From positions 620,001 through 684,000 of the forward strand of contig NZ_NBBJ01000001.1 of NCBI RefSeq assembly GCF_002197665.1: a DNA stretch of 64,000 bases, read 5' to 3'. The stretch is from Sphingomonas mucosissima (GTDB lineage: Bacteria > Pseudomonadota > Alphaproteobacteria > Sphingomonadales > Sphingomonadaceae). The translations under genes and the position numbers were made by a program. This document shows positions 37,913 to 47,215 of this stretch, piece after piece (positions within the stretch are counted from its first letter, which is position 1; each line of letters begins with the position of its first letter). The notes below the pieces were generated by a model. That model saw only the letters and a list, made by a program, of their open reading frames with translations, was not told where the DNA came from and made no database searches.

Positions 37913-40900
37913 GCGAGCGTCTCCATCGCGCAGGTGTCCTCGTGCTGGTCGATGTGCTCGATTACCTTCTTGAACGGATTTCGGCCGCGCGCAGACCTGC
38001 AGAACACTTGGTCACCGACGATGACGAGTGCGCTTTCCCCACGCGACAGCGCGACATTGAGGCGGGGCTGCTCTTTCAGGAAGCCGAGGCGGTTGGCGTC
38101 GTTCGAGCGCACCACCGAGTATATGCAGACGTCGGCTTGGCGCCCCTGGAACGCGTCGACGCTGTTGCACACCACGTCCAGGTCGGGCCACTCGGCTACG
38201 CCGCGGGAAGCCATGTCCCTCAGTGCCTCGACCTGAGCGGTGTAGCCCGCGATGACCGCGACGGTGATCCGCCGCTTTTGCGCCTTGACGACGAACTGGA
38301 GGCGCTGCAGCAACGCGCGGATCGCAGCGACCTCCGCCGGGTTGCGGAAGGTCTGTCCCTCCTTGCGCTCGCTTCGGTTGACCAGCGCATGGGTAGAGTA
38401 CCACATTACGGGTCTGGGAAAAGCGGCGTCGAGCTTTAGCCCATGCGACTTGATCGGGCTTTCCAGATCGCCCTCATAGAAGCACTGGCTGACCAGGTCG
38501 CCGATCGGCTTGATCATGCGGTACTGGTTGCGCAGACGCGCGCGGTTCGTTTTGGGGAGCCCGTTTTGGCCGTCGAGCAATCGGTCGAGCAGCGTCGCGC
38601 GGACCTCCGCATCGTCGAAGTTCTCAAGCAGGTCCTCACCGAAGTCCTCGAAGAAGGGGGGGAGCTGCTTCGGATCCCCCACGATGATCCACCGCTTGCT
38701 GCGCACCATCGGAATGAGGATTTCCGTCGGCGTCGCCTTCGACGCCTCGTCGACGATGCACAGGTCGTAGGCCACCTCCTCCATCCCCTTCACGCCGGCG
38801 ACACCGACGCAGGTGCCTGCGATCACCTGTGCGGCTGAGAGCATGGCGGCGTTGAAGTCGCTCGACCTGCCGACCCTGAGCTGCCAGGCCTCCAGCAGCC
38901 GCAGTCTATCCCTGCACGCCTCCTCGATGGGGCCGGCGGCCACGAGATGGACCGCCCACTCCGCCAGCTCCTGGGGGTCGTTGGACTGCGACAGACCGGC
39001 GGCGTATTCGCCCAGCCCGTTCATCTCTTCCCGCAGGTCATTTTCCTGCAGGCGGAGGCGCTTCGTCTCGCGCTGGAGCTCGCCGATCTCGCTGTCGATC
39101 TGTGTGGTGGTCTCGTCCAACTCGCGAGCGTCGGCGGTCGCCTCGGCTGAATCGTCGTCGCTCGCCGCGTCGCGTTCGGACCGGCGAGCCTGGATCTGCT
39201 CATCGATCGTCTCGATGCGGCGCAGCAGCTGCATGAGCCGTTCCACCTTCATGCCTACTGCGACGGCCTTACGGTCGACGTTGTTCTCGCGCGCCCACCG
39301 CTCCATGTCCTTCTCGGCGGCGAGTCTGACCTCCTTGATCCAGCCCTCGACCCGCCGGTCGAGCAGGAGCTTCTTGCTGGCCTCGGAGATGCGGGGCTCA
39401 TCCGGGCGCCCGATCCGTATCATGTCCAAGTTGGGCGCCACCTTCGCGACGCGCTCCAGCACGTTGTCGAGGGCGATGTGCGTCTGGGATGAGAGCATGA
39501 TCCTGTCCTCGGGCCTTCGGCGGAGCCACTGGATGATAATCTCGGTGATGAGCTTGGTTTTGCCGGTGCCGGGGGGGGCCTCGATCGCCAGCACGTCCTC
39601 GACGCCAAGGGCCTGCGCGAGGATCTCGCGCTTCTCCTCGTCGACATCGGGGTCCGAAGGCTGCGTACCGCGCACCGGCACGATCGCGTGTGCGCAGCTA
39701 GGCTCGAGCACGATCGCTTTCAGGCGAGGGCTGACGGCGCGGTCGAACACCACGGCGTCGAGCGCATGGGTCTGGTGGGAGAGTGCACGCTGCGCGGCAA
39801 TTGTGTTGATCGAGATCTCACCGCGCCACTGGGTGCGCGAGGGGTCGCCGTTCGTGACCTCCAGCGTCACGATGTTGAAGGCAACCCCGGAAATCCGTCC
39901 CGCGACCTTTCCGCCGGGATAGGTCACCACCCGCTCCTGTCCGATGAGCGCCTCCGTCTGCGCGATCTCCGTGGTGAACACGATACGGTCACCGACCACC
40001 TCGCGGTTTACATAGGGGATCGCGCTGCTCCGGCGCGCCTCGAGGTCGGCGCGGTCGCGCAGGTAGCCGCGCCATACGCGGAAAATCCGCTGCGTCGCGA
40101 GCGCCTCCCGCTCTGCCCTGTGCGCGGCATGCGCTGCTCGGGCCTCGACGATGAGCATCCGCAGCCGCTGGCCCGCGTCCTTCGCGTCTCGCGGCCGCGA
40201 GAACAGTGGGCGAAGCGGTCGAACGAGACCGGAGTCACGCAGGTCCGCGGCGAATGCGGCTCCAATCTCGCTCGCCTGGGTGATGTGGAGCAGCTCGTGG
40301 TCCCGGCCGGCGACGAACGCCTCGAACCGCCAAGTTGCCCCGATCAGGTCTATCCGCTCGGCGTCGCCATCGACAGCCGGCCGGGGGATGACGCCGCAGA
40401 CCTCCGCGAGTTCGCTGGCCACGAACGCCTCGATCCCTCCGCCTTCGGTGCTATCCAAGCGTCGTTCGAGCGTGGTTCGCGTCTTCTGGTTTAGCTGCAG
40501 CGAGACGGCGGTGGCCTCGCTGGTGCGGACCTCGCCCTGGCTGATCGCGTCCTCTAGGTGCGCCTTGAGCACGGAGGCGAGCGGCGGCCGTTGTGCGGGG
40601 TCGGGATCCAGGCACCGCTCGATCAACGGCCGCACGATTTGCGGGAGTACAGCTTCCTGCAGCGCGGTGCCCAGGTCCTCATCGCTCTCTAGAATGCGGC
40701 CGGTGACGCAGGAGACCGCCACGGCTGCGAAGGCGTAGCAGTCACGCGTCAGCGGATGCTCGTCCTCCGGCTTCGACGGAGTGTAGCCGGGCGTGTGGTC
40801 GAAGCGGAAGGTGAGACCCTGGACCGGTGCCCAGGAACCACCGTTGTCAAGGAGCTTCGCGATACCGTAGTCTGCGAGCTTGGTGGTTCCATCCGCTGTC

Positions 40901-41340
40901 ACCAGGATGTTCTTCGGCTTAATGTCGCGGTGCGCGATCTGCCGCTTTTGGGCGAGCGATACGGCATCGAGTACCGGCTCGCCGACTCGGTCCCAGAACT
41001 CGGACCACGTCATCGGGCCATCGCGTAAAATGATGTCCTCGAGGTTGTCCTCGATCCACTCGAGCACGATGAACCAATGTCCTTCGTCGTCGCGGTCGAT
41101 CTCGATCAGGTCGACGATGTTCGCGTGACGAAGCGACTGCAGGGCGGTCGCCTCGCGCTGAAAGGCCTCGCGTGCGCGGGCGTCGTCAGGTCCGAACGGG
41201 ACGCGCTTGACGGCCACCATTTTGTTCGCCTGCGTGTCGAACGCCTGCGTGACGGTGGCCTGTGCGCCACGCCTCGTGTTCTCCGTCAGGAAGTAGCGGC
41301 CATTGAGCATCGCGGCGACGTTCGCGTTCGATGTACTCAC
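37909..41340 (-). CDS. Ser/Thr kinase fused to SF1 (COG1112) helicase (MkoA-like)
   Basis: 1143 residues. Kinase domain at about 14-265: Lys45 in VAVKRV, HRDIKPKNIL (Asp139) and ADYGIAK (Asp157, DYG for DFG). The glycine loop is reduced to RRGAQATV. A linker with beta-rich part follows. Helicase: Walker A APPGTGKT (588-595), coiled coil about 700-775, DEAS box (864-867), GDPKQLPPF, and motifs V/VI with VDAFQGRQADV and RLNVALSRGESALVIVGD. This is the Upf1/Dna2-like type of Mokosh defence. It probably senses phage nucleic acid and signals by phosphorylation; phage-specific action is inferred. Confidence 0.8.
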   Translation of the reverse strand: MSTSNANVAAMLNGRYFLTENTRRGAQATVTQAFDTQANKMVAVKRVPFGPDDARAREAFQREATALQSLRHANIVDLIEIDRDDEGHWFIVLEWIEDNLEDIILRDGPMTWSEFWDRVGEPVLDAVSLAQKRQIAHRDIKPKNILVTADGTTKLADYGIAKLLDNGGSWAPVQGLTFRFDHTPGYTPSKPEDEHPLTRDCYAFAAVAVSCVTGRILESDEDLGTALQEAVLPQIVRPLIERCLDPDPAQRPPLASVLKAHLEDAISQGEVRTSEATAVSLQLNQKTRTTLERRLDSTEGGGIEAFVASELAEVCGVIPRPAVDGDAERIDLIGATWRFEAFVAGRDHELLHITQASEIGAAFAADLRDSGLVRPLRPLFSRPRDAKDAGQRLRMLIVEARAAHAAHRAEREALATQRIFRVWRGYLRDRADLEARRSSAIPYVNREVVGDRIVFTTEIAQTEALIGQERVVTYPGGKVAGRISGVAFNIVTLEVTNGDPSRTQWRGEISINTIAAQRALSHQTHALDAVVFDRAVSPRLKAIVLEPSCAHAIVPVRGTQPSDPDVDEEKREILAQALGVEDVLAIEAPPGTGKTKLITEIIIQWLRRRPEDRIMLSSQTHIALDNVLERVAKVAPNLDMIRIGRPDEPRISEASKKLLLDRRVEGWIKEVRLAAEKDMERWARENNVDRKAVAVGMKVERLMQLLRRIETIDEQIQARRSERDAASDDDSAEATADARELDETTTQIDSEIGELQRETKRLRLQENDLREEMNGLGEYAAGLSQSNDPQELAEWAVHLVAAGPIEEACRDRLRLLEAWQLRVGRSSDFNAAMLSAAQVIAGTCVGVAGVKGMEEVAYDLCIVDEASKATPTEILIPMVRSKRWIIVGDPKQLPPFFEDFGEDLLENFDDAEVRATLLDRLLDGQNGLPKTNRARLRNQYRMIKPIGDLVSQCFYEGDLESPIKSHGLKLDAAFPRPVMWYSTHALVNRSERKEGQTFRNPAEVAAIRALLQRLQFVVKAQKRRITVAVIAGYTAQVEALRDMASRGVAEWPDLDVVCNSVDAFQGRQADVCIYSVVRSNDANRLGFLKEQPRLNVALSRGESALVIVGDQVFCRSARGRNPFKKVIEHIDQHEDTCAMETLA

Positions 41341-41736
41341 GACCTAGTCATGCCGAGATTTCCCTCCGTGGAGGAATGAGAAACTACGCCGTCTGTTTGT
41401 ACCATCGCCACCGCCCCCGCTGTGCCCGCCTCATTCGCCGCAATGCGACGTGCATGCCGGGTCAAGGTTGACTGCGTCAGGCGATCAGGGTCAACCCCGT
41501 TCAACGGCTTAATCCCCGTTCGATACTCCAAGGCAGCCAATGCTCAGGCCCTCGCGGCCTTTGCCGCGCGACGCACTCCCGGCGGCGCTCGACACCATCA
41601 TTTTGCCTACCAATGCTACTTCGGAAGTCTCGAAGTGGTGGAAAGCGCATTGGCTGCTTTCGGGCAGCGACCTAAGATAAGCGGACGCTCCTTGGTCCGC
41701 TTCGCCTCGGCACTCCGGCGGACCCGATAGGCTGGC
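41341..41736. other. Spacer between operons A and B
   Basis: Contains the promoter region of the kinase operon and the end of operon B. Open frames here lack ribosome sites and have no protein-like pattern. I see no clear terminator. Confidence 0.4.
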
Positions 41737-42663
41737 TTACCGCGTCGCCGATCCCCGGCGCTTGGGATCGTTATGGCCAAACGAGCGAAGGCTTGCGAGA
41801 AGGTCGGGCAGCTCCGGTGCGCTGTCCTTCCGCGTGGTCGAAACTAAGAACCTGCCATCCGTACCGATATCAATCGTGATGGTGCCATCCCGGCGCGTGG
41901 TCATGACCTTGCGGAGCGGCTGCCCCAGCAGGCCCGCAGGCGCGCCGAGGTCGGGAATGCCTCGGGTGCGACGGGCATACCAGTCCCGCGTCTCCTGGGT
42001 GCCATACTGCTTGCGGCCATCGGAGAAGATGACGAGCTCGGGACGGCAGAAGTCGAACACCTCGTCGCAGCAGCCGTTCTCTCGTCCATGATGCGACGCG
42101 ACGTACACGTTCGTGGTCGCCAGTTTCGCGCGGAAGGTCGGGTTTTTCAGCAGCTGCCGCCAACCCGCCCGTTCCAGATCGCCACCGAACAGGATCGTGA
42201 AGGGGCCGAAATGCACGAATGCGGCCAGGCTGAGATTGTTCGTGTCGGTGAAGTCGACGCCGTGGCGGTTCCAGAAGACCTGCCAGCCGACACCGCCAAG
42301 GTCGTTGGACCAGTTGCCCAGGAAGCCGGGACCGAAGCGCTGGAGAATGTCGGTCGCGGTGGCGACGCCAGCCCGCATGCCGCATTCGGCCTTCATCGAC
42401 CTTAGCGCCCGTGCGTCTACCGTGGGGTTGCTCACCAACCCACCGATCGAACAGTCGCGCCAGACGTATGGCAGGTCCTCGCAATGATCCTCGTCCAGGT
42501 TCATCAGCATCAGCGTATCGATGCGCTCGCCCCTGTAGGCGATGGACGGATACCAGGGACGATCGCTGCATAGTCCGCAATCGAGCATCAGGCGGTGCCC
42601 GGACGGGCCGGTTACGACCGTGCATCCGCCATGATCGACGTCGTGGATGTCGATCCTCATCAC
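41737..42663 (-). CDS. ComEC-like MBL-fold hydrolase 2
   Basis: 308 residues. MBL-fold pattern: VDHGGCTVV and LMLDCG, then NLDEDHCEDL at 55-64, FTILFGGDLE and VASHHGRENG. In ComEC-type MBL proteins the first motif is HxDxDH; here the first position is Asn55, so metal site 1 may be altered. The gene lies 28 nt after the membrane protein and is the last of operon B. It could hydrolyse a nucleotide or nucleic acid, but no substrate can be read. No signal peptide. Confidence 0.7.
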   Translation of the reverse strand: MMRIDIHDVDHGGCTVVTGPSGHRLMLDCGLCSDRPWYPSIAYRGERIDTLMLMNLDEDHCEDLPYVWRDCSIGGLVSNPTVDARALRSMKAECGMRAGVATATDILQRFGPGFLGNWSNDLGGVGWQVFWNRHGVDFTDTNNLSLAAFVHFGPFTILFGGDLERAGWRQLLKNPTFRAKLATTNVYVASHHGRENGCCDEVFDFCRPELVIFSDGRKQYGTQETRDWYARRTRGIPDLGAPAGLLGQPLRKVMTTRRDGTITIDIGTDGRFLVSTTRKDSAPELPDLLASLRSFGHNDPKRRGSATR

Positions 42664-42691
42664 CTGCTTTTCCTATCTGTCACCCGACGCA

Positions 42692-43306
42692 TCATGCCGT
42701 CCCCACCTTCCGGGCAACGACGTTTCCGACGAGGCGGACGGCCGCGTTGCGCGCCGACAGTGCGACGACGACGTAGGCGAGCAGCGTTCCGCCGCCGAGC
42801 ATTAGGATCCGATAGGGGTTGCTCGCCGTCCAGAGGAGCAGCGTCGGCGTGATCAGCGTCAGCAGTGCGAGAAGCACGGCACTGTCGCGCAGGGTCAGGA
42901 AGCGGCGGTGGTTGTCGGCGATCGCCGGATCGCCGTCCGTCGCCTTCAGCCACTTATACCAGAGCGCGTTCTGCTCAGTCGGGGTCATCGGCCCCGACGG
43001 GAGCAGGATGGCCAGGTCCGTCGGATCGACCCGTGGGTCCTTCGGCGCGATGCCAGTGAACGCCCGGCAGCCTGGAGGCCGGTCGCGCAACCGCCAGAAG
43101 ACGAGCACCTCCTTCAGCGAGCGGGGGATCAGCTCCTGCAGGACGAGCATCACGATCCCAGCGAGGCCGGCAAAGGCTGCGTGTTGCAGCAGGGTCTGGA
43201 CCTGCGTCACTCGGTCGAGACCGAGCAGCCCGGCCGCGGCGGCGTAGGCCACCACGATTGGTGCCAGGTATTTCGTGTTGATGCCGGTCTTGAGCAGGTC
43301 AGCCAT
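42692..43306 (-). CDS. Four-helix membrane protein
   Basis: 204 residues from the internal ATG whose start overlaps the E2-E1-JAB stop (TGATG). Four hydrophobic helices at about 14-31, 38-60, 141-161 and 165-184 surround an 80-residue cytosolic loop containing LLPSGPMTPTEQNALWYKWL. This 2+2 layout resembles membrane effectors in other bacterial immune operons, but no named family (SLATT, Cap14/15) is recognised. In operon B it may be the membrane-damaging output; this is inference. Confidence 0.65.
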   Translation of the reverse strand: MADLLKTGINTKYLAPIVVAYAAAAGLLGLDRVTQVQTLLQHAAFAGLAGIVMLVLQELIPRSLKEVLVFWRLRDRPPGCRAFTGIAPKDPRVDPTDLAILLPSGPMTPTEQNALWYKWLKATDGDPAIADNHRRFLTLRDSAVLLALLTLITPTLLLWTASNPYRILMLGGGTLLAYVVVALSARNAAVRLVGNVVARKVGTA

Positions 43307-45582
43307 CACGGTAGCCTCAGATGCGCTTGGATGTCGTCCTGGGCCACGATAACCATCAGCGTCGGTCGCAGCTCGGGTGCGTCCCTGTCCGCGTGCGCGG
43401 TCATGGCGCGGTGGTCGCGGCCAGACATGTGCGCGGATCCGTCCGGGTGGCTGTGCCACGTGCCGCACAGGTAGATCCGGCCGCGGGTAAGACGTGTGAA
43501 CCGGCGCTCCGCCAGGGTGCCGCCGGCCTTGCCTAGCTCGAGTCTTGTCTCGTTCGCCTGCGACCCGGGCGGAAGCGATGACGCGTGGACGATCGTGATT
43601 ACGCGACGGGTCGGATCCCAGCTGCCGTATAGGTAGCCCCCGGTCTCAGTCGGCAGTGCGGCGATGCGCTCGGCCGTCATGGCCGCTACGGCTGAAGGTG
43701 ACACGCGGATCTGCCAGTCGTCGGCGCTGGCGGGCTGGAGGATCGTGAACGGCTCCATGGGCACCCAGCGCGAACCGGTCGGCCGGAACCGGTCGTCGAG
43801 CGGGTTGAGCAGAATTCCGGCTTCGCTCCGATCGCCGAGGATGGCGGTGCAGGCGACCGATGCGTGCTGCTCGACCGCGTGCTTGGGCAGATGCACCGTC
43901 ATCGAAGTGCAGCCGAATCCATAGAGCAGCGGATCGGGGCCGAGCGGATCCCGGTCCTCGAAGTTGAGCCACGCTGCTACGTGGCCATTGTCCGGCGCGA
44001 GCGCGATCGTGGCGAGCATCATGTCCGACATGGTGGGCCCGCCCGGCGGCGACATGAACGTCATCCCGAGCCGACCCTGGTGGAACATCTCGGTCCGGAT
44101 GACCGTCGTCTCGGGCGAGGCGCTCAGTTCGTCCATCCGAAGCCGAACCCGTTCGTCGGCGGTGGCGTCGATGACCAGTCGGCCCTCGGTCCTCGCCTTC
44201 AGTTCGTCGATGTCAGCGGTGGCGATGTCGTCGTGAACGACTGCCGATTTGCCATCTTCGTGCCAGAGCGCGTCGGCTAGGCGCTTCGCCTGATCGGCCT
44301 TGTTGGCGTAGATGTCCTTCATGCGGGCTGAATGCCGGGCCAGGTTGTGGGGGTGGATCCGGTCCTTGTCCCACACCAGCACGTCCTCCATTCCCGAGCG
44401 CGCGAGGTTGTCGTGTATAGCGCTGCCGAGCGCCCCATGCCCAAGCAGGGCGACGGGCGGCAGCAGGTCGACGCCGGCCACCCAGCGCATCAGCGATGGA
44501 CGAGGCGGATAGTCGCCGACAATCGTCTCGATACGGGTGTCGGCGTCGAGGATGTTCTTGTCGCGGTCCTGCGAGATCAGGAACGCACGCAGTTCGAGGC
44601 GTCGGGCCGCCGGGTCCTTGGAATAACCGAAAAACGCGTCCATGATCGGCGCGGGGCGCCACACCCCGATGATGACCACCATCGCCCTTCCGCCGAGCGG
44701 CGGGCGGTGGCAGCGGAAGTCGACTTCCTTCGTCAGCAGGTCGCCGACCGCCGCATCGAAGGCGCGGTCGACGCCGATCGCCCTCATGCCCTCCAGAAGC
44801 TCGGCGCCGGTCCGCCAGTTCTCGAACAGCGGGTCACGTTCGACCGCGGAAGGTTCGCGCCAGACGAACAGCCAGGGTATCGCGTGGCGCTTACCGCCAA
44901 AGTTCCCGTTGTGATAGCCGATCGCCTTGATGACGTCATGCCGCTCTAGGATCTGCGAGAAGACGGAAACCTGCTTGCGATCGTCGTCATCGAAGTTGAT
45001 CGCCACGCCGACCGCGCTGCCGGCACCGGGGTTGGCGAGTGCGTGCTCCTGGAAGACGCGTGGCTCGATCTGACCCATCCGCAGCTTCTGGCCGACGCCG
45101 AACGGAACCGGCTCCCAGCCCTCCATCATCAGGGTGCCCGTCTTGGCGTCGCGCAGGAAGTCGCGCAGGCGGGTCATGATCGCTTCGATGCCGGCGCGCT
45201 CGTAGATGGGCTGGATGCCGCCGAGCGCTAGGCAGGGTGCCGCCCGGCATCCCGGCTCGCCCGAGCACAGATGGCCGATCTTGCGGGGGAAGTCGTTGCG
45301 GTCGCAGAGGACGTTGTAGGGTGCCGCCCGACCGAAGGCGTGGCCTTCCCGGTACACGAAGTGGATGCGCTCGATCTCGCGCACATCGGCTGCCGGTTCC
45401 TCGACCGTCGGCTCGGTCATGATGTCGAAGGTCAGTATCTCACCTTCGTCCAGGCGGCGCAGTTCGATCGACGATGCGACGACGCCGGGCGATTGCAGGA
45501 CGCGTGCCATCTCTAGCAGCTGGACTAGGTCTGGCTCAGCGACGATCTCGCCTTCGACCGGCTCGTCGCCCCCGTCAGCCAT
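43306..45582 (-). CDS. E2-like / E1-like / JAB peptidase triple fusion
   Basis: 758 residues; start at the ATG overlapping the upstream stop by 8 nt. Residues about 45-160 have an E2-like pattern (LTFDIM, RIHFVY, NDFPRKIGHL, candidate catalytic Cys117 in APCLAL, TRLRDFLRDAKTG). E1/ThiF domain about 375-580: ATP loop LLGHGALGS, VWDKDRIHPHNLARH and VIDATAD; Cys558 or Cys578 may be the transfer Cys. JAB/MPN domain about 630-750: Glu646, WHSHP (His710, His712), Ser720 and Asp723, so the JAMM zinc site is complete. It combines conjugation and deconjugation in one chain. No separate ubiquitin-like gene is visible nearby. Confidence 0.8.
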   Translation of the reverse strand: MADGGDEPVEGEIVAEPDLVQLLEMARVLQSPGVVASSIELRRLDEGEILTFDIMTEPTVEEPAADVREIERIHFVYREGHAFGRAAPYNVLCDRNDFPRKIGHLCSGEPGCRAAPCLALGGIQPIYERAGIEAIMTRLRDFLRDAKTGTLMMEGWEPVPFGVGQKLRMGQIEPRVFQEHALANPGAGSAVGVAINFDDDDRKQVSVFSQILERHDVIKAIGYHNGNFGGKRHAIPWLFVWREPSAVERDPLFENWRTGAELLEGMRAIGVDRAFDAAVGDLLTKEVDFRCHRPPLGGRAMVVIIGVWRPAPIMDAFFGYSKDPAARRLELRAFLISQDRDKNILDADTRIETIVGDYPPRPSLMRWVAGVDLLPPVALLGHGALGSAIHDNLARSGMEDVLVWDKDRIHPHNLARHSARMKDIYANKADQAKRLADALWHEDGKSAVVHDDIATADIDELKARTEGRLVIDATADERVRLRMDELSASPETTVIRTEMFHQGRLGMTFMSPPGGPTMSDMMLATIALAPDNGHVAAWLNFEDRDPLGPDPLLYGFGCTSMTVHLPKHAVEQHASVACTAILGDRSEAGILLNPLDDRFRPTGSRWVPMEPFTILQPASADDWQIRVSPSAVAAMTAERIAALPTETGGYLYGSWDPTRRVITIVHASSLPPGSQANETRLELGKAGGTLAERRFTRLTRGRIYLCGTWHSHPDGSAHMSGRDHRAMTAHADRDAPELRPTLMVIVAQDDIQAHLRLP

Positions 45583-46708
45583 ACGATCCGCCGCCGCCGA
45601 CCGCAGCGCCACCACCGCCGAGACCCACGGTCGCCGGCACTTTCGCGGGCGCGAGCGTCGGGCCGCCGCTGGTCAGGTTGAAGACGACATGGGCTGGCAG
45701 GTCGGCGGTTCCGTTCCCGCCGGTGCAGCGGAAGCGGCCCTCGACGGCCCCCGTGATCTCGCCGCCGTTGGCGAGGATGCGGAGATAGCGCCGCTTTGCG
45801 TGCCATGAAGGAGGCGTGTCGCCGCCCCGAACGACGCGCCGGCTGCTCGACACGACATATCCGTTGCCGCGCTGCTCGCCGATCGCCTTCAATGCCTCGG
45901 CCGAGTCGGTGAATTCCTCGTCCTTGCAGCCGCCGTTGAGCACCCGACCGATCGACCGTCGCGAGCAGTGGTGTGGCGCCAGTAGGATGTGCCACGCGAG
46001 ATGGTCGGGGTTCTTGCGGTGGGCGTCCTTTTCCAGCCTCTCCAGCACCTCGACCGAGGTGTCGCCGCAGGTCAGAATCAGGTTCTCGCCGCCGAACCGG
46101 CGGATCGTCCATTGTATGACGAGGCTGGTCGGGTTCGACGATGCTGGCGGCCATCCTTCAGCTGTCTTGGGGATATCCCATTCGGCGGGCGTGGGCGCCA
46201 GTAGCCGCCATTCGAAGTCGGTGACGATGGCACCCGTGGAGAAGCGGCTGGTGTCCATAACCTTGATCCGATTACCATCACGCTCGCCCGCGAACGTGCC
46301 TTGAAGGGCATTGCGGCGCTTGATCTCGTCGGTGATCGGCTTCGACTGGTCGGTCACATAGTGTGGATTGAGGCCGTATGGCGTGCACCAGATCTCGTCC
46401 ACGATGATCTTGGGATCGGAATCCTCAGGGTCGCTGTCCCAGTTGTCCGGCGAGCCGCAGTGGAATAGCTTGCTGAAGCCGCCGACGTGGTCCTTGTCGG
46501 GGTGCGTCGACACGAACACGTCGAGGTGGTCGTTCCCGCAGGCGGCCCGAATGTCAGAAGCGAAGTCGGGCGCCTCGTCGTCGTCCTCGTCCTGCGCCCT
46601 GCCAGACCGATAATGGATGTCGATCATCACGACCTTGTCGTGTGCCTCGATCAGGATGCTGTCGCCGCAGCCGGATGCGAAGCTGGTGAGCCTGTAATCG
46701 CCGCGCAT
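45575..46708 (-). CDS. ComEC-like MBL-fold hydrolase 1 with Gly-rich C-terminal tail
   Basis: 377 residues; ATG chosen for the GAGGA site before it. MBL motifs: DSILIEAHDKVVMIDIHY, STHPDKDHVGGFSK (His69, Asp71, Asp73, His74), LILTCGDTS and LLAPHHCSRRS. This HxDxDH form is typical of the ComEC group. After a beta-rich part (HVVFNLTSGGP) the chain ends in a flexible tail, VGLGGGGAAVGGGGSYG. First gene of operon B and overlapping the E2-E1-JAB gene by 8 nt. The tail could be a substrate for the JAB or E1 domains. Catalytic substrate unknown. Confidence 0.75.
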   Translation of the reverse strand: MRGDYRLTSFASGCGDSILIEAHDKVVMIDIHYRSGRAQDEDDDEAPDFASDIRAACGNDHLDVFVSTHPDKDHVGGFSKLFHCGSPDNWDSDPEDSDPKIIVDEIWCTPYGLNPHYVTDQSKPITDEIKRRNALQGTFAGERDGNRIKVMDTSRFSTGAIVTDFEWRLLAPTPAEWDIPKTAEGWPPASSNPTSLVIQWTIRRFGGENLILTCGDTSVEVLERLEKDAHRKNPDHLAWHILLAPHHCSRRSIGRVLNGGCKDEEFTDSAEALKAIGEQRGNGYVVSSSRRVVRGGDTPPSWHAKRRYLRILANGGEITGAVEGRFRCTGGNGTADLPAHVVFNLTSGGPTLAPAKVPATVGLGGGGAAVGGGGSYG

Positions 46709-47047
46709 CGCCGATCCTCGCTGCCTGCACTCAGAACGATATGGGAACATGATAATCGACGTTCAAGATGTGGTATATCAGGTGTTAGGACTAATCCACA
46801 TGTTGCGGCCTCTCAGGAGCGTGGGTCGGCGCAGGACGAGCCGCCTGATGCCTCGACTGACGGGGGCAAGCCTTCACAGCCCAGTGAATGGCCGACGGGT
46901 AATCGTCGGTCGAGGGATCGATCGTCACTCTTACCGGTCTCCTTGCAATGCGCGATGTTTGGGTTCGGTGTGCACCCGATCAATGGAAGGTAAATAGCCA
47001 TTTACACGAATGTCGTGGTCGGCGGGTTGAGGCGGGGTCTTGGTCGA
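46709..47047. other. Divergent promoter region
   Basis: Separates operon B from the zinc-ribbon/nuclease pair. Open frames here lack protein-like sequence; no clear operator palindrome is seen. Confidence 0.4.
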
Positions 47048-47194
47048 GTGTCGGCGCGGATCAACGGCTCGTGTCTTTCTTGCAATGGTGCGGCGCATCA
47101 TGGTCAGGACGACAATTACGACCCGAGGCCGCCCGTCTGTCACGAATGCCGGGATCACTGCTTGCTGCGGTCGGGTCTGATCGTGTGGCGGTAG
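47048..47194 (+). CDS. Zinc-ribbon microprotein
   Basis: 48 residues from GTG: MSARINGSCLSCNGAAHH, then a Gln/Asp/Asn/Pro-rich loop and VCHECRDHCLLRSGLIVWR. Two CxxC pairs (CLSC and CHEC) plus a further Cys and His make a zinc-ribbon likely. The frame is closed upstream by a stop at 46991-46993; TTG or GTG starts further up are possible. It ends 21 nt before the nuclease gene on the same strand, so it is probably its partner or regulator. Confidence 0.55.
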   Translation: MSARINGSCLSCNGAAHHGQDDNYDPRPPVCHECRDHCLLRSGLIVWR

Positions 47195-47215
47195 AGGAAG
47201 CCGAGGATGATTAGC

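Noticed and set aside
43306..45582. Operon B as a standard type II CBASS
   Set aside because: The E2/E1 and JAB domains fit Cap2/Cap3, but no CD-NTase (GS...D-D nucleotidyltransferase pattern) occurs in the neighbouring genes, so the name is not used.
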